From NCBI GenBank assembly GCA_020736575.1, contig JAGPYM010000108.1:1-41861 (forward strand): a stretch of 41,861 nucleotides of DNA. The letters run 5' to 3'. Source of the DNA: Thelonectria olida. Its lineage: Eukaryota; Ascomycota; Sordariomycetes; Hypocreales; Nectriaceae. The notes under the pieces were generated by a model. It worked only from the letters and a program-made list of their open reading frames with translations. It searched no databases and was not told the origin of the DNA. Position numbers and translations under genes: made by a program. Below are positions 20,889 through 32,742 of this stretch, in pieces. Position 1 is the first letter of the stretch. Each line of letters starts with the position of its first letter.

Positions 20889-22360
20889 TTACTGAAGTTT
20901 TACACCGGAAGCTGCCAAAGTGACATAAAATAGCTTGGTCTGTCCAGTAATAATCATACGGCCACGACCAGCAAACTGAAAGTTCGCGGCAGTAGTACCG
21001 GTATAGATCTTGCCAATCAGCTTGCCAGAAGGATTCCAGACGTGCACGCCGTCACCACAGCCAGCATAGACGCGGCCAGCGGAATCGGTATGGACACCTG
21101 ACAGGATGAGTTAGCGTGATGTAGAGACGAGACAAGGAAGAGATAGCGAACCATCGGGAATAAAAGAGGCGGTGTAAGCGAAGGTCTTGCGGTTCTGCCA
21201 GGTGCCGTCCTTGTTCACATCGAAGGAATAGACGGAGGCGGGCGAGGACAGGTTACGGCCGTAGAAGCCAAGGGCGATACCGGTGTCGGTGACGTAGGCG
21301 CGGTTGCCATCAGGAGAGAAGGTGATGCCTAAGGGTGATCAGCAAGATATAGTATATCCTCGAGTTGGAACATACCATTGGGGAGAGTAAAGTCATCGGC
21401 TACAACAGCGACAGCCCCGGTCTGGAAATTATAACGGTAAACCTGGTTACGCAGTCCAGGGGGAGGGCGGAAGTCCTGGAGGTAACCGTAGAGAGTATCA
21501 GTAAAGTAGAGTTCACCGTTACGGGGGTTGACGGCCAGGTCGTTGAGCGAGTTGAACTGTCGGCCAAAGTAGTTGTTGAGGAGAACTTATCTTGGGTTAG
21601 CATTGGAACCGGGTGAGGAGGTCATGTAGCGCTTACCGGTGGTGTTGTAGGGAGACACAGGGTTCATCACAAAGAGGGAGGATGTGATATCGTCGCCTTG
21701 ACCCTCTCCGGCGAAGATGATGTTGCCCTTGTAGTTGGTGCCGCCGTTGGGGTTGATAACCTCAGGGTCCGACGGGACAACCGTTACAGTCACCTCGCCA
21801 TCCTGAGTTCCCTTGCGCACAGCCTCGGCCTCGGCAAGAGATATCTTCTGGATGATGGACGACTTGTTCAGGCCGGTGCCTGCTGCAGGGGCGCCGGCGT
21901 TCTGAACGAAGAAGACCTCGTCGGTAGGGGGGTACCTGATAGTGTCAATGGGGTTGCATAGAATAGACCGGTTGCCTTACCATACGACCGCCTCATGGAA
22001 GATGGGATCCGTGTCAGATGTCGCAATGAGAGTCAGGGACGGGTTGTGTCCAATGACATCATAAAACTCGTCGTCGTAGATGTGGAAAGGCTTAGCAGTG
22101 AGAGACTCTTGAGTCACACCAGGCCAAAGGAACACCTGGTATTAGAGTAAGTAATGGTCATAAAACAAAACGAGTAGAGAACATACGGTCGAGTCATTGG
22201 CTTCAGCAGGAGGCGGCACGTAGTCCAAGACATTGAATGTCTTCTGGTCAATGATCTGGGCTGCGGACGGCAGTTTGGCGGCGAGCACACCTGACGACTT
22301 GAGACCCAGCCCCGAGTGGACGAGGACCCCAGCAGCAAGCACAGCGAGAGAGGAAGGCAT
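20889..22360 (-). CDS. SMP-30/gluconolactonase-like beta-propeller, probably secreted
   Basis: Six exons (22187-22360, 21981-22135, 21637-21935, 21376-21585, 21152-21328, 20889-21097) give 407 residues, with introns of 45-54 bp. The N-terminus MPSSLAVLAAGVLVHSG looks like a signal peptide. FHEAVVWYPPTDEVFFVQNA, INPNGGTNYKGNI, FNSLNDLAVNPRNGELYFTD, NGITFSPDGNRAYVTDTG and VHTDSAGRVYAGCGDGVHVW are successive blades with the acidic metal-binding positions typical of the SMP-30/LRE family. Fungal members hydrolyse sugar or aldonate lactones (lactonohydrolases) in the extracellular or secretory space; the substrate here is unknown. All junctions stay in frame, although the fifth donor (GTTCGC) is weak. 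The gene looks intact, and its length is normal for fungal lactonohydrolase-like proteins. Confidence 0.87.
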
Positions 22361-23839
22361 CTTGGGGGAAGAGAATGGATGGCTGCTTGTGGTGTGAGGA
22401 GATGGCCAACAGCAGATGCAGGTCGCTGCAGGAGAATTAATATGCGACCCAAAGGACCTCTGCCGCGCGTCGATCCCTCCCCGATTGAAATTAAGAGCCA
22501 CATCAAATAAAAGAGCTGCATTAGCGAATGGCTCTGCAATGCAACATGATTGATGGGGAAACTCGAGAATCGATCAACTTATGCTTGCTGGTCAAGCATG
22601 CTCAAGATCCGGCAATTTTAGCCCAGGCTAGTGCTGTTCGAGGAGTAGGAGCGTCGTCCCGTTAGCGGCAGAGACAGCCATCAAGGCCACCAACAACTCA
22701 CCCGCAGCTGAGGGGAACCTGGATACTGACGGGCGGGCGCGTCGGAGTGGCGCCTCTACTGTAGTCGGAGAGAACACTAAGGGGTTCAGTTTAGATCGAT
22801 CCGCTCGAATGACAGGACCCCTAAATGTCCATATGGGTGCCGACGCCTGTCTCCCGCTTGTAGGCTTTTATGCGTCAGCATCGTCTCGACCACTCTCTCT
22901 GTCGAGGATATCTTGGGGCGGTACATCAAGCATGGATGCTCAATAGAGCACGGGCATTATCCCAGATACCCTGTCAACCCCTCAATTTCACGCCTACGGC
23001 ATGGGCAGTATTCCCTGAAAACTCAAAGCCAAGACCGAAAGCTAATCGGGTCTTGGAGCCCGTTTGAGGCAAATAGGGCCGCTCATGCGGATTCTTCGGC
23101 ACCGGGACGAGAGCAAGGAACCCTAATAGTATAACGTCCCTGTTGCCTGTCTTGTGGGAATGAGGGCAGAGGCACCCTGCCTCTGAGCTGGACATGGAGA
23201 TGGGTAATGTTGACAGCGAGACAGCCGCACCAGAGCCCCTGATAACGACTCAGTAGCACACAGGGGTACAAGGTTCTAGATGATGATGAAAAGATGACGG
23301 GAGAAAAAAAGGAAAAGAATATTCGGGAAGGATGACACAGCGGAACCAAGGCCGACGTAGTAATCCTTCTATATCGCGCATCCAATCGGAATCGCCCTAC
23401 ACTGGAACACCAAGAAAATCCCCTCAAGCTTAAAAACTTTAACGTTAGCTAGTTCCAGTCGGTCGGCCCGTCTCCAAAGAGGCAGGCCGCGTAAATCGTT
23501 CAAAGGCCGGGAGCCCGGAAAGGGCCCGGGATGGGGAGGACGAGGGGGGATGAACACACATTAATGCAGGAGACAGGAAGTTGGTTCGAAAGGGCCTTTG
23601 TTAGCTTTCCATTTTCATTGACTAGCCATTGACCTAAACATGACTGACCCATCGAGGGTGCGCGTATGGGACTTCGGCTAATGAGCCCGGATCTTCATGA
23701 CCATGTCATCAAGTGCTGAACCTCCAAATTCTGGGACTGATCGGCTGGCTCCCGTCCCCATTTCAACTTTGATTCTGTTCCTCTCCCGTTCATCCCGTCT
23801 TTCTGTCCCTGCCGTGCCCTGGCAAGGGATCAGCCCAAC
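22361..23839. promoter_or_regulatory. Divergent intergenic region
   Basis: About 1.5 kb between the lactonase-like gene (-) and the seven-TM gene (+), so it holds both promoters. It has ordinary composition. Small frames at 22870-23195 and 23083-23557 overlap on both strands without motifs. The CACGGA palindrome was not found here. A C/T-rich stretch at 23755-23815 precedes the start of the membrane protein gene. Confidence 0.5.
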
Positions 23840-24925
23840 ATGGCCGAAATCGACTTGAACACCAAGAACGGCGTCGTCGCCGCCGTCATCTGCGTCTTCA
23901 TCAGCATCGCCTACTACAATGTCCTCGAGCTCAATGTCCACATCTTCAGCTCGTTCAAGAAGCGCAACGGGCTCTACTTCTGGAGTCTACTCATCGCAAC
24001 CTGGGGCATCGCCTTCAATGGCACCGGCTACCTCATCAAGCACCTTTCGCTCTCCACCGAGGCAAATCTCTATGCGACCATCATCCTGATAGGCTGGTGC
24101 ACTATGATCACGGGACAGTCGGTTGTGCTTTACTCGCGGCTGCACATTGTCATGCATAGCCAGCGTCGCTTGCGGCTGGTGCTGTATATGATCATCGCCA
24201 ATGCGCTCTGGCTGCACCTCCCCGTCATCGTTCTGGTCTACGGCGCCAACTCGGCGAATCCGAAGCCTTTCGAAACGCCCTACTCCATCTTTGAGAAGAT
24301 CCAGCTGAGTGTCTTCTTCATTCAGGAACTCGTCCTCTCAGGGTTGTACGTCTGGGAAACGAGCAAGCGTCTCAGGCTGGAAAAGAGCGTGGGGAACACG
24401 AGAACCCGTGTGGTTATGAACCATCTCATCTACGTCAACGTCCTGGTCGTTCTGCTAGACGTCACCATACTAGGCCTCGAGTTCGCGAACCTCTACGACA
24501 TCCAGACCGCCTGGAAGCCGCTTGTGTACAGCGTCAAGCTCAAGCTCGAGTTCAGCATCCTCAACCGCCTGGTCGAGCTGACGCGAGGCTCCAGGAACGA
24601 CAGCTCCTACGTCCACAGCCAGGCCGCCACCCGTACCAACGATGTGGCCCTGGAGACGTTCAATGGCGAGAGGAGAAGGCATTTCACGGGGTCCAACGGA
24701 GAGGTTACTGCCGAGTACGAGGTTCGCGTTGGAAAGGGGGAGAGCAACCATGCAGCGGCGCATGGCCAGGGTCCTATCCTGATGAAGACGACTGAGATCA
24801 CGGTCCACAGCAACAGGCGCCCGAGTAATAGCGACAATGACAGCGAAAGTTTGGGCGAGACGCGGGACAAGGGAAGAGGAGACGGATCGTCGATATCGTC
24901 CGAAGTACAGTTTGCTAGGTATTGA
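23840..24925 (+). CDS. Seven-TM integral membrane protein (DUF7703-like)
   Basis: A single uninterrupted exon of 361 residues. The first 245 or so residues hold about seven hydrophobic helices, beginning GVVAAVICVFISIAYYNVLE, then LYFWSLLIATWGIAFNGTGY, YATIILIGWCTMITGQSVVL, LVLYMIIANALWLHLPVIVL, and others near 152-170, 193-215 and 225-245. A hydrophilic tail rich in Ser, Arg and Asp follows. This layout matches a fungal membrane-protein family with a receptor-like topology and no established function (I assign it to DUF7703 from memory). The tail may be cytoplasmic and phosphorylated. The start is supported by its position directly after a pyrimidine-rich leader and by the first helix. The gene is intact and stands alone between the lactonase-like gene and the ABC transporter. 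Confidence 0.85.
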   Translation: MAEIDLNTKNGVVAAVICVFISIAYYNVLELNVHIFSSFKKRNGLYFWSLLIATWGIAFNGTGYLIKHLSLSTEANLYATIILIGWCTMITGQSVVLYSRLHIVMHSQRRLRLVLYMIIANALWLHLPVIVLVYGANSANPKPFETPYSIFEKIQLSVFFIQELVLSGLYVWETSKRLRLEKSVGNTRTRVVMNHLIYVNVLVVLLDVTILGLEFANLYDIQTAWKPLVYSVKLKLEFSILNRLVELTRGSRNDSSYVHSQAATRTNDVALETFNGERRRHFTGSNGEVTAEYEVRVGKGESNHAAAHGQGPILMKTTEITVHSNRRPSNSDNDSESLGETRDKGRGDGSSISSEVQFARY

Positions 24926-26200
24926 ATCTGACATTGCAGTTGTACAATGTCAAGGAGTCTAGATAGACAATAAAATCTTCTTATTTATCCCTTATACCAA
25001 TTTAAGCTTCAATCTCATTCTAAATATGCCCCCTAGATGCCGCTTGAAACGCCTTCGTAAATCCAACGCACTCCTAAAGCCTTTTGTCAGCATTCCTCTC
25101 CAGCAACAACACGAAACTCGCACCCAGGTCAGACTCATCCTGCTCTATGAGGATATAGTACGTCCAGATAGGGCACTCCTACAGCGTAAAACCTTACGCA
25201 TTTGCAATCGCTGCAAAGTGAAACATGTGGTTTTGCTTGTACTGAATGCAACATGTATCAAGCGCGATATCGCCGCATCAATCGCCTGTTTTGTCAAGTA
25301 TGTCGCAATGGCATAGCTCCTTGTTTGCAGCGACTCGTCTACCATCGTCGAGGTGTCCCTGAACTTGGACTTGATCGAATAGATAAACACCCCTGAGACG
25401 TCAGCCGGCATTGGATCAATAATTACTACTCTTCGTGGGTCCTTAAATGGGAGTCGTCACGGGTCGTGATATTGGATCACTGGGAGACGTGATATTTTAT
25501 AGCTGAATTGTGGCTTCAATCCGGATGCGCGTCACACGTCATGCGAGGCTGGCAAACAATCTCCCTTCTTTATCGTCGATTTTGTCGAGAAGGCCTTGCG
25601 TGATGCCACATTCGTATCTATGATCGCAAACACGCAATTGGTGGCGCGTTGACTTGATAAATCTGTCCATCAAAGTTGTCGCGCACGTCTCGCCTGACGG
25701 TCTGCACGTCACCTCCTCACACTTGTCTTAAGTCTTGGAATACGAAAGTTGACTTCAAAGTAGCCATTGAATAAGAGGGAAATAGTCAAGTGTAGACATC
25801 TAGTCGAGACGCTGTCTGGCTGCGAGCGGTGGAGAATGAGGGCAATGTCAACGCGGAGTAGTAGTAGGCGGGAGATTCAAATACTTTGACTGGCATCGTT
25901 TGCGAGCTTTCCTCATGTAAACTCATGTAGCATTTTCCCGCTCGTGGGTGCATAGCAGCTATAACATTCGCAGCAGTAGCAGCGACAATAGCTTCTGCCT
26001 CGCTAACAACAGAAATAGAACACCCTGCAGCTATTGCTTCCAAACTGGTAAGCTTTATGTCATATTAAAGCTATTCCTACTATTAAAACAACAACTATGC
26101 ATCTAGAAAATGTATCAATCTATTCTACTTACAGTAATGACAAAGGAAAGAAAGAGTGTAAGCTGTGCGAGGAAACTGAAAGAAAATCTAACCATTCCAG
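24926..26200. other. Convergent intergenic region without a clear gene
   Basis: About 1.3 kb between the 3' ends of the seven-TM gene (+) and the ABC transporter (-). A 96-codon frame at 25026-25316 (+) contains CNRC, and an overlapping frame contains CTEC and CQVC, which could be the shifted remains of a Cys-rich protein, but no family is recognisable. A reverse frame at 25786-26043 (Ala-rich start) is likewise unassigned. No RNA gene was seen. Confidence 0.5.
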
Positions 26201-29200
26201 TTAATTACTGAGATTCTGCGCCTCACACATCTTCCGATACATGTCGCTCTTGTCAAGCAACGCCTCATGCGTTCCTGTAACCAATATCTTACCGCCATAA
26301 AAGACGCAAATGATATCCGCATGGCGAATAGTTGACAGTCGGTGGGCGACAGCAATCGTGATTCGATCACCCGTCTTGGCAGCCTTATTGAGAGCGTCCT
26401 GCACTGCCCGCTCTGACTGTGTGTCTAGTGCGCTGGTAGCCTCATCAAGGAGAAGCAGACGAGGCTTTCGAATGAGCGCCCTGGCGATAGCGATACGCTG
26501 GCGTTGACCGCCCGAAAGCTGAAGACCATTGGATCCACAAGGAGTGTTGAGGCCTTCGGGTAGAGAGGAGATAAAATCCCAGGCATTGGCGGAACGACAG
26601 GCCGCGATAATATCCGACTCAAGGACAGACGACATGTCTTCTGTGGGAACGCCCATGGAGATGTTTTCTCGAATTGTACCGGGATAGAGCTTGGGTTCCT
26701 GTTGAACCAGGGCGACTTCCTTCCGGTATAGCCAAGGGTTCATTTCATCCAAGTTCTTACCGTCTAGAACAAGGTGGCCACGCACCGGGTCGTAGAATCG
26801 CTCCAGCATTGCGATCATGGTACTCTTTCCGCAACCGGAAGCACCGACAAAAGCAACAAACTGGCCTTTTTTTATCTACGATGATTGCGTAAGCACGAAA
26901 AGTAAACCCAAGTGGCAAAGTGATGAGCAAGAAGGGAAAGGAACAAGGCTCATTCAGAGAGCTTAGTTTACCTACCTTGAGGTCTATGCCACGCAAAACA
27001 CGATCATCGGGTCTCATCGGATATGAGAATTGCACCTTGTTGACATCGAGAGCTTTGAATTCATTGGGGCCGTTGTTACAATTCTCGTCCGTTTCCTGGA
27101 TGGTTGGGCTAAGCTGTTCGAGCCAAAACAGGTAGTTGGCTGCATTGGTTGCCTTGGTCATACCTAACTCGTAATTAGAAATGGCCAAACAGGCGAGGCT
27201 TTTTGGATTTTTACGTACTGCCTGCAAATCCAAAGAGAACAGAGGCCTGCTGGCCCGAGAAAAATACTCCTAGGAACGCGACGAAGAAGTTCACCATGCT
27301 CAAGTCGCCGAAAGACACCAAACGACATCCATACCTGTTTGATCACGTCAGCATAGATTTTCGACGACAGCAAGTTATCAGCCTGGAATGAGAATAGTTA
27401 TGGAAATAAACATACCAGAATCCCAACGCCTGAAACGCATATTCAACACTTTGTGTGAATGCGAAAGGGAGCATGATCAAAAGGATTGGACGGAACGAGT
27501 CGGATATCGCGTGGTCCAGCTCCTTATTATAGTTATCAAGAACTGAGTTCTCAATAGCCAGTGAAGATATGGTCCGAATAGCATTGATTGCTTCTGACGC
27601 AATTGACGCACTCATCGAGAAGCGCTTGGAAATTTTGGCGTCCATGGCGGCTTCCATTCGAATCCGGGCGTAGCCTGAGGCGAGCAGTGGTGGAAGGCCA
27701 GCAAAGATAATGACAACACCTAATCTCCATCCGTAAACCAGGGCCACAATGCAGCATGCTAATACACCGACAACAGAAGTAAAGATCAGAGCAATGTTGA
27801 AGCCCATGAGCTCGAAAACAGCTTGAGGGTAGGAATCTACCCTGCTTGACAAAGCGCCTGTGGTGTTCTCGGGGCGGTCGAAGAACCGCAGATCTTGCCG
27901 AAGTATGTCGTTGATAATTTGCTTTCGATATTTGTGGTTCAGTGTCTGGTTCATGGTTAATAACAGGATCCAAGCCCAATAATGGGGACGGAGTCTTACT
28001 TGGGCGATGACATTGGAGGCAAATCCAACGACGAAGTAAACGACGAGACAACCACCAGCCATGGCGAGGAACATCAAAGCAAAAAAATTTCCTTTCTTCT
28101 GCATCGCTGAGCCAGTAAACTTGAAAACCTCGATGAACCTCGACATCAAAATAGCTTGACCCGGGTAGGCGCCAGCTGCCAGCACGTTAGCTGAATTCAA
28201 AGGGCTTGATGCTGTCCGCAACTTGACCTACCTGCGCCCAGACAGGCAAACGCCAACATCAGATATGTCACTCGGAGTTCAGGAGTCGACTTGACGATTT
28301 TCCATACGGTATGGAGAAACCCAATTTGCTTCCATTTGTCGAAATCATCGCGATCCAGCTCAGACTCTAAGCGTCCTTTCGTTGTTGTCGAATATCGCGT
28401 CAGCGTTCTCTCGGCCTCAGTTTGCTCCACCATCTCCGCCGAATCGTCCTGGTCACCTTCCGTCGAGCCATCGCTGTCGAAGTCTGGCTTTGCCGACAGA
28501 TCTTGAGCTCTGACCAAGCGCGCGTAGGCACCATCGGCCTCCAAGAGGGAATGGTGTGTGCCCTGCTCAACAATAGAGCCCTTGTCCATGACGACAATAT
28601 TGTCAGCGTTTCGGATTGTCGCTAGCTTGTGCGCAATAGTGACAGTAGTGCGACCTTTGGATACATTGTCGAGAGCTTGCTGGACAATTTTCTCGGCGTG
28701 GGGATCCAGAGCGCTTGTAGCCTCGTCGAGCAGCAGGATTCGTGGCCGCGAAATAACGCTGCGAGCAATAGCCACTCTCTGCTTTTGACCTCCAGAGAGC
28801 AAGCCGCCCCGTTCACCAATAAGTGTGTCGTAGCCATCTGGAAGAGCGCTGATGAAGTCATGGGCAAAAGCAATCTTAGCAGCTTCTTGAACCCTGGCCA
28901 TCTTGTCTTCCCTGAGCTCATTCTCCTGTGGCGTCCCAACGAGACCATTCACAATGTTGTCGTAAACTGTACCGGAGAACAAGACAGGTTCTTGCTGGAC
29001 GAGGCGGACATGTTTTCTCAGCCACTGGAGATTGAGCTTGTCAATCGGTCGACCGTCCAGCTTCACGGTACCAGAGACTGGATTGTACCATCGTTCGATC
29101 AGACCGATGATGGTGCTCTTACCCGACCCACTAGCTCCGACGAGGGCGGTTACCTTGCCCGCGGGAATACGTAGGGTAAAGTTTTGCAAAACCGTAACTC

Positions 29201-30544
29201 CAGGGCGCATAGGATAGCTGAAGGTAAGGTTGTCGCAATCGATTGTCCCCTCAATCTCAGAAGGCTCCTCTCCAGATTCATCAAACGGGTCGATAGCAGA
29301 AGAACGATCTATCAATCGAAACAGTTCTGCAGCAGCGGAAGCAGCTCGGCTGAAGTCGATCAGGTAAGGGGCGATAGCCGTTAAACTCGACGAGGCGACG
29401 ATCACAGACATCAGAACTCTAGGTATGGTAAGAAATTGATGAAGGAATATGAAGGAAAAGGACTTACATGAAAACATCTCCAGGTTTGTCTACCTCACCC
29501 CTCGCTATCATGCGAACAGCTTGCCAGAAACATAAGCCTATGCCGGCAAAGATGATAAAATATTCGGCGGAAAACATGCAACCCAGAATAGCATTCTTCT
29601 TGTTTCCGAGCTTGTGCGCCTGGTCCAGGAACTTATCAAAGTCTCGTACTAGCCTTGTCCGGAGCTCAAAGGCCTGAACATTCCGAGCGCTCGACAAGAT
29701 GCTCTCTGCAAAGGAGCCGCCCTGTGCGTGAATCTTGAGGATCTTTGTTTCGATCAAGGCTTCCAGGGTGGAGCTAATACCCATCACAATAAGAGTGGCC
29801 GGGGCAATGCAACAGCAGATTAAAGTCAGCTTCCACTGCGTAACAAAGGCCAAAACGAAGGCTGCAATGAAGCAGGCCAGTCCTTGGAAGACCAGTCCTA
29901 GTTTTTCCGAAATACCAGCTTGAATAAGCTTGCCATTGGAAGTCGCCTGCATAGCAATTGAACCGCCGATGCCAGCGTCAAAGTAGGCGATCTCTTGGCT
30001 AAGACCAGCCTTGAGATAAATATACCGAATGTGTTGAGTGATTCGATAGGCAGAAAGTGTAAAGAGCACACTGTAGCCGTAGCTAAGAACAAATCGAACA
30101 ATTCCAATGATGAAGAAGTAGAGACTATCACAACATTAGCACAATACCACAGGCTGGGGGCGACGAGGTGTGGTCAAGACGTACGCGAGCTTGGCTGCTT
30201 CATTACGAAACCCAGCAGGGGTCGAAGTACCCATGGCATAGTCGGTAATGACGGTGATGAACTTTCCAAAAACCAAGTTCACCATGGCCATGGCAATGCC
30301 GGAAGCTACAGCACAAAAGGTAGCCACGGCTTGCATGGAGTACTCGGTCCGGGTGGCATACCGGAAGATTCTCTGTAAAAGATAAAGGACGTCAGCGCTC
30401 CGTTTTCGGTCACTTGGGGATGAGCGAAGCTCGGATTAGGATGCTGTGTTGACCTACAAGGTAGCCATTCCCAGCGCCGATATCTTCATCGGATCCTGGA
30501 GTCCCAGCCTCATTCGGTTTCTCTGGCTTTTCAGCGGAGCCCAT
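26201..30544 (-). CDS. ABCB-type multidrug transporter (TMD-NBD-TMD-NBD)
   Basis: Nine exons join in frame to 1272 residues: 30458-30544, 30185-30372, 29468-30124, 28232-29418, 28000-28190, 27416-27945, 27219-27334, 26976-27163 and 26201-26875. Introns are 41-100 bp. The first membrane domain spans about residues 35-330. NBD1 has Walker A GASGSGKST (about 405), Q-loop VQQEP, signature LLSGGQKQR, Walker B ILLLDE and an H-loop in IAHKLATI. A charged linker follows, then the second membrane domain and NBD2 with GASGCGKST, VQQEP, LQLSGGQRQR, LLLLDEATSALD and IAVAHRLSTI. All ATPase motifs are intact in both halves, so it should be an active exporter in the plasma membrane or a vesicle membrane. 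The substrate is unknown. The 29-residue N-terminus is short for the family. The ATG at 30544 is in frame with YLRIFRYAT. It ends at 26201 with EAQNLSN. Confidence 0.92.
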
Positions 30545-31476
30545 GGTTGGAAAGTCGAGGCTGCAACGCAGAAGAAGGTGTCAAGAACTGATTGTCCGAG
30601 CTGTCAAGGTGGTTGGAGTCTAGAGATGATATCCTTGGTTGAAATTTCAAGAGAGCGACAAAGAGCGGTTGTAAATAACGGAGATAAAAGGACAACAAAC
30701 GGGTAATTTCTCTCCTCTTACGCATTTGATCATTGCCAAGCCAACTCGCCCTCCGGAAGCCCGGCGCAGATAGTATCAGGTTCTGAGTGGACCGCCTTGG
30801 CCGCCCATTAGGGAGTGAGAACGTCATGCTTCTTCTTAGTTTCTGATTTTCCATGTCACGGAGTTTTGGCATGCCCGAGCTTGCGGCCTGGGGGCTCCGT
30901 AGAACGCGGTTAGCCGGACGCCGAATGCTGGGAATGCTTTTCCCGTAAGGCACCCACTTCTCTCCGAGGGGCTACGGATCCGAACGGCGCCGTTGAAACG
31001 TGTGTACGTACCTCCGGAGCGCGAAAAATGCCCGCCAAGTAGAGCGCCCACCCGCGTCCGTCGGACCCCGACCAAGCCCCACTAAGAAAACGTGTCCCAT
31101 GGCGATACGGCGGCGAATCTCCGCGTGGAAGTTCAGGGAATGGTGTTCTCTAAGCTGTTAATGTGAACGGTTTCTGTAAAGCAGAGCGTCCCTTTGCAAG
31201 CTGCCCAATGATGATATGTCAAATATAAGAGCTTTGGTACACTCGTATAGCAGAATGTTCATTCCCTTTCGCTGTAGTGGGCTAAAATTTGAAAAGATCT
31301 GTAGCCAATTCCTTAATCCTTATTCATGTGTTTCATTGCGGCTAGCATGTCTCGATGGCTGGTAAGTATACTGCCCCAAGAGCTACTACTTCTCCTTCTA
31401 TGCCTGATTGCAAAAGTCTGGTCGTTGGACGCTATTTTCGAAAACAGGAGGAACAAATATCTTAAGTACCTAGAAT
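30545..31476. promoter_or_regulatory. Intergenic region with ABC transporter promoter
   Basis: About 930 bp between the ABC transporter start and the 3' end of the NIPA-like gene; both are on the reverse strand. It holds CACGGAGTT at 30857-30865, one arm and the centre of the palindrome found by the regulator genes, followed by TTGG instead of CCGTG, 313 bp upstream of the transporter start. A G+C-rich patch lies at 30880-31080. No coding frame is supported. Confidence 0.45.
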
Positions 31477-32742
31477 CTAATGCACAGGCGGATCAAATCT
31501 TGACATATTAAGCAGGTAGACTCCGGCAAAATTCAGCAGGAGGCCACAAAACAACGACAGACTTTCGACAGTTCCAGAGGTATTGATTCCACCAAAGAGT
31601 GAGACAGACGCGCAGAGGGTTGCTGTTGTGAAAAATACATAGTACAGTGGGTTGACACTGCAGACTGCTGTGTGAGAAATCGTTGCAACTTGGGGAACTC
31701 TCATGCTTACATGTTGGAAGGGAAGATGGATAGAGCCTGGTTAAAGTAGCTCATCTGCGTCAAGATGCATGCTGCCATCGAAATCATAAGAATATATGTT
31801 ACTGGATGTGTGAACTGATTCTCCCCAGCAAACGTGAGTTTCAATGCCATCCCAAATGCTTTTGTGGACATGACCGACACCGAACCGACGGCAGAGCATA
31901 TAGAGACATAGACCAAGGGGCTCTTCTTCCCATAAGTTGGTGCAATCTTGTAAATCATGGTCACTGTAAAACCGACGACGAACAAAGTATACAAAAGGAA
32001 GCCTATGACTGTTCGTCAGCGCGCTCAAACAATTCTAGGGCCTTCATTCCTGAAAACGTACCCGGCTGAATTGCGTAGTCCAGAAACTGATCAATAGTCT
32101 CAATGTTTTCATTCGGTGGGGTATGAAGGACAATGAGAAGAGCCCCCATCAGACAAGTGAAGCTCCCAAGCTTACCCAAAACTCCCAGTTTTTCTTGAAG
32201 AAAGTATGACCCCAAAAGAGCACCTGTTATAACTGATATGGCCCCTAAAGGGGTAACGAGAATGGCTGGCGCGAATGCGTATGCTGCAAAGTTGCCAATC
32301 TCACCAATAGCCACTAGTTACCGCGTTAGAATAGTTTCCAAAGTACGTACACTATTTCACCTACGTATTATTGTGCCGGTCCACCATATTGGGCTCTTGA
32401 GGCACGACAGATAGTGCCCATCTTGTTCTTCCGCATGCGCAAGCCCCTGTAACGTTAATAGATTAGCTTGAATGTCCAAAGGGCATTGCGAGCGGACCGC
32501 TTCAAGTAGGTATGTCATACCTTTTTCGTCACTATAAAACTAATGCCTAGGTGAACAACCGTGTTAGCTGTTTAACATGGAAGAATAGCTTAGATTATGC
32601 GTACCGATGGATATACTCGAACCCGTAGCCAGCGCTAGGCCTATATACCTATAGTGAACCAATTGTTAGTGCAGGCTTAATAAGAATCCCATCAGGTATT
32701 GAACCCCTCCCGGGTTGCAACCTACTGCTCTTCCACCGGCAT
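31477..32742 (-). pseudogene. NIPA-type Mg2+ transporter-like gene with a one-base frameshift
   Basis: Seven exons can be placed: 32726-32742, 32605-32648, 32521-32546, 32365-32447, 32062-32313, 31711-32002 and 31477-31657. They encode MPVEEQYIGLALATGSS, TKKGLAHAEEQ, PIWWTGTII, IGEIGNFAAYAFAPAILVTP, SVMSTKAFGMALKL and VNPLYYVFFTTATLCAS, the conserved helices of the NIPA (DUF803) family of membrane Mg2+ transporters. The total is 895 bases, one more than a multiple of three. The extra base is in exon 4, where the frame giving HYLSCL must shift by one to reach KSPIWWTG (near 32399-32404, GTGCCTTCAAG on the coding strand). Without it, a protein of about 297 residues of normal family length would result. 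Either the allele is broken or the assembly has a one-base error. Everything else, including splice sites, looks healthy. Confidence 0.78.

Noticed and set aside
23840..24925. Long reverse-strand frames opposite the seven-TM gene (for example 24470-24934)
   Set aside because: They mirror a strongly codon-biased real gene and show no protein family features.
27335..27415. Extra mini-exon inside the 81-bp ABC intron
   Set aside because: An internal AG allows a readable segment, but direct splicing of FW to YGCRLVSFGDL restores the conserved transporter sequence, so a single intron is simpler.
28197..29477. Start of the central ABC exon at 29477 as a separate gene
   Set aside because: The open frame runs through intron sequence at both ends; splice sites at 29418 and 28232 join it to the rest of one transporter.
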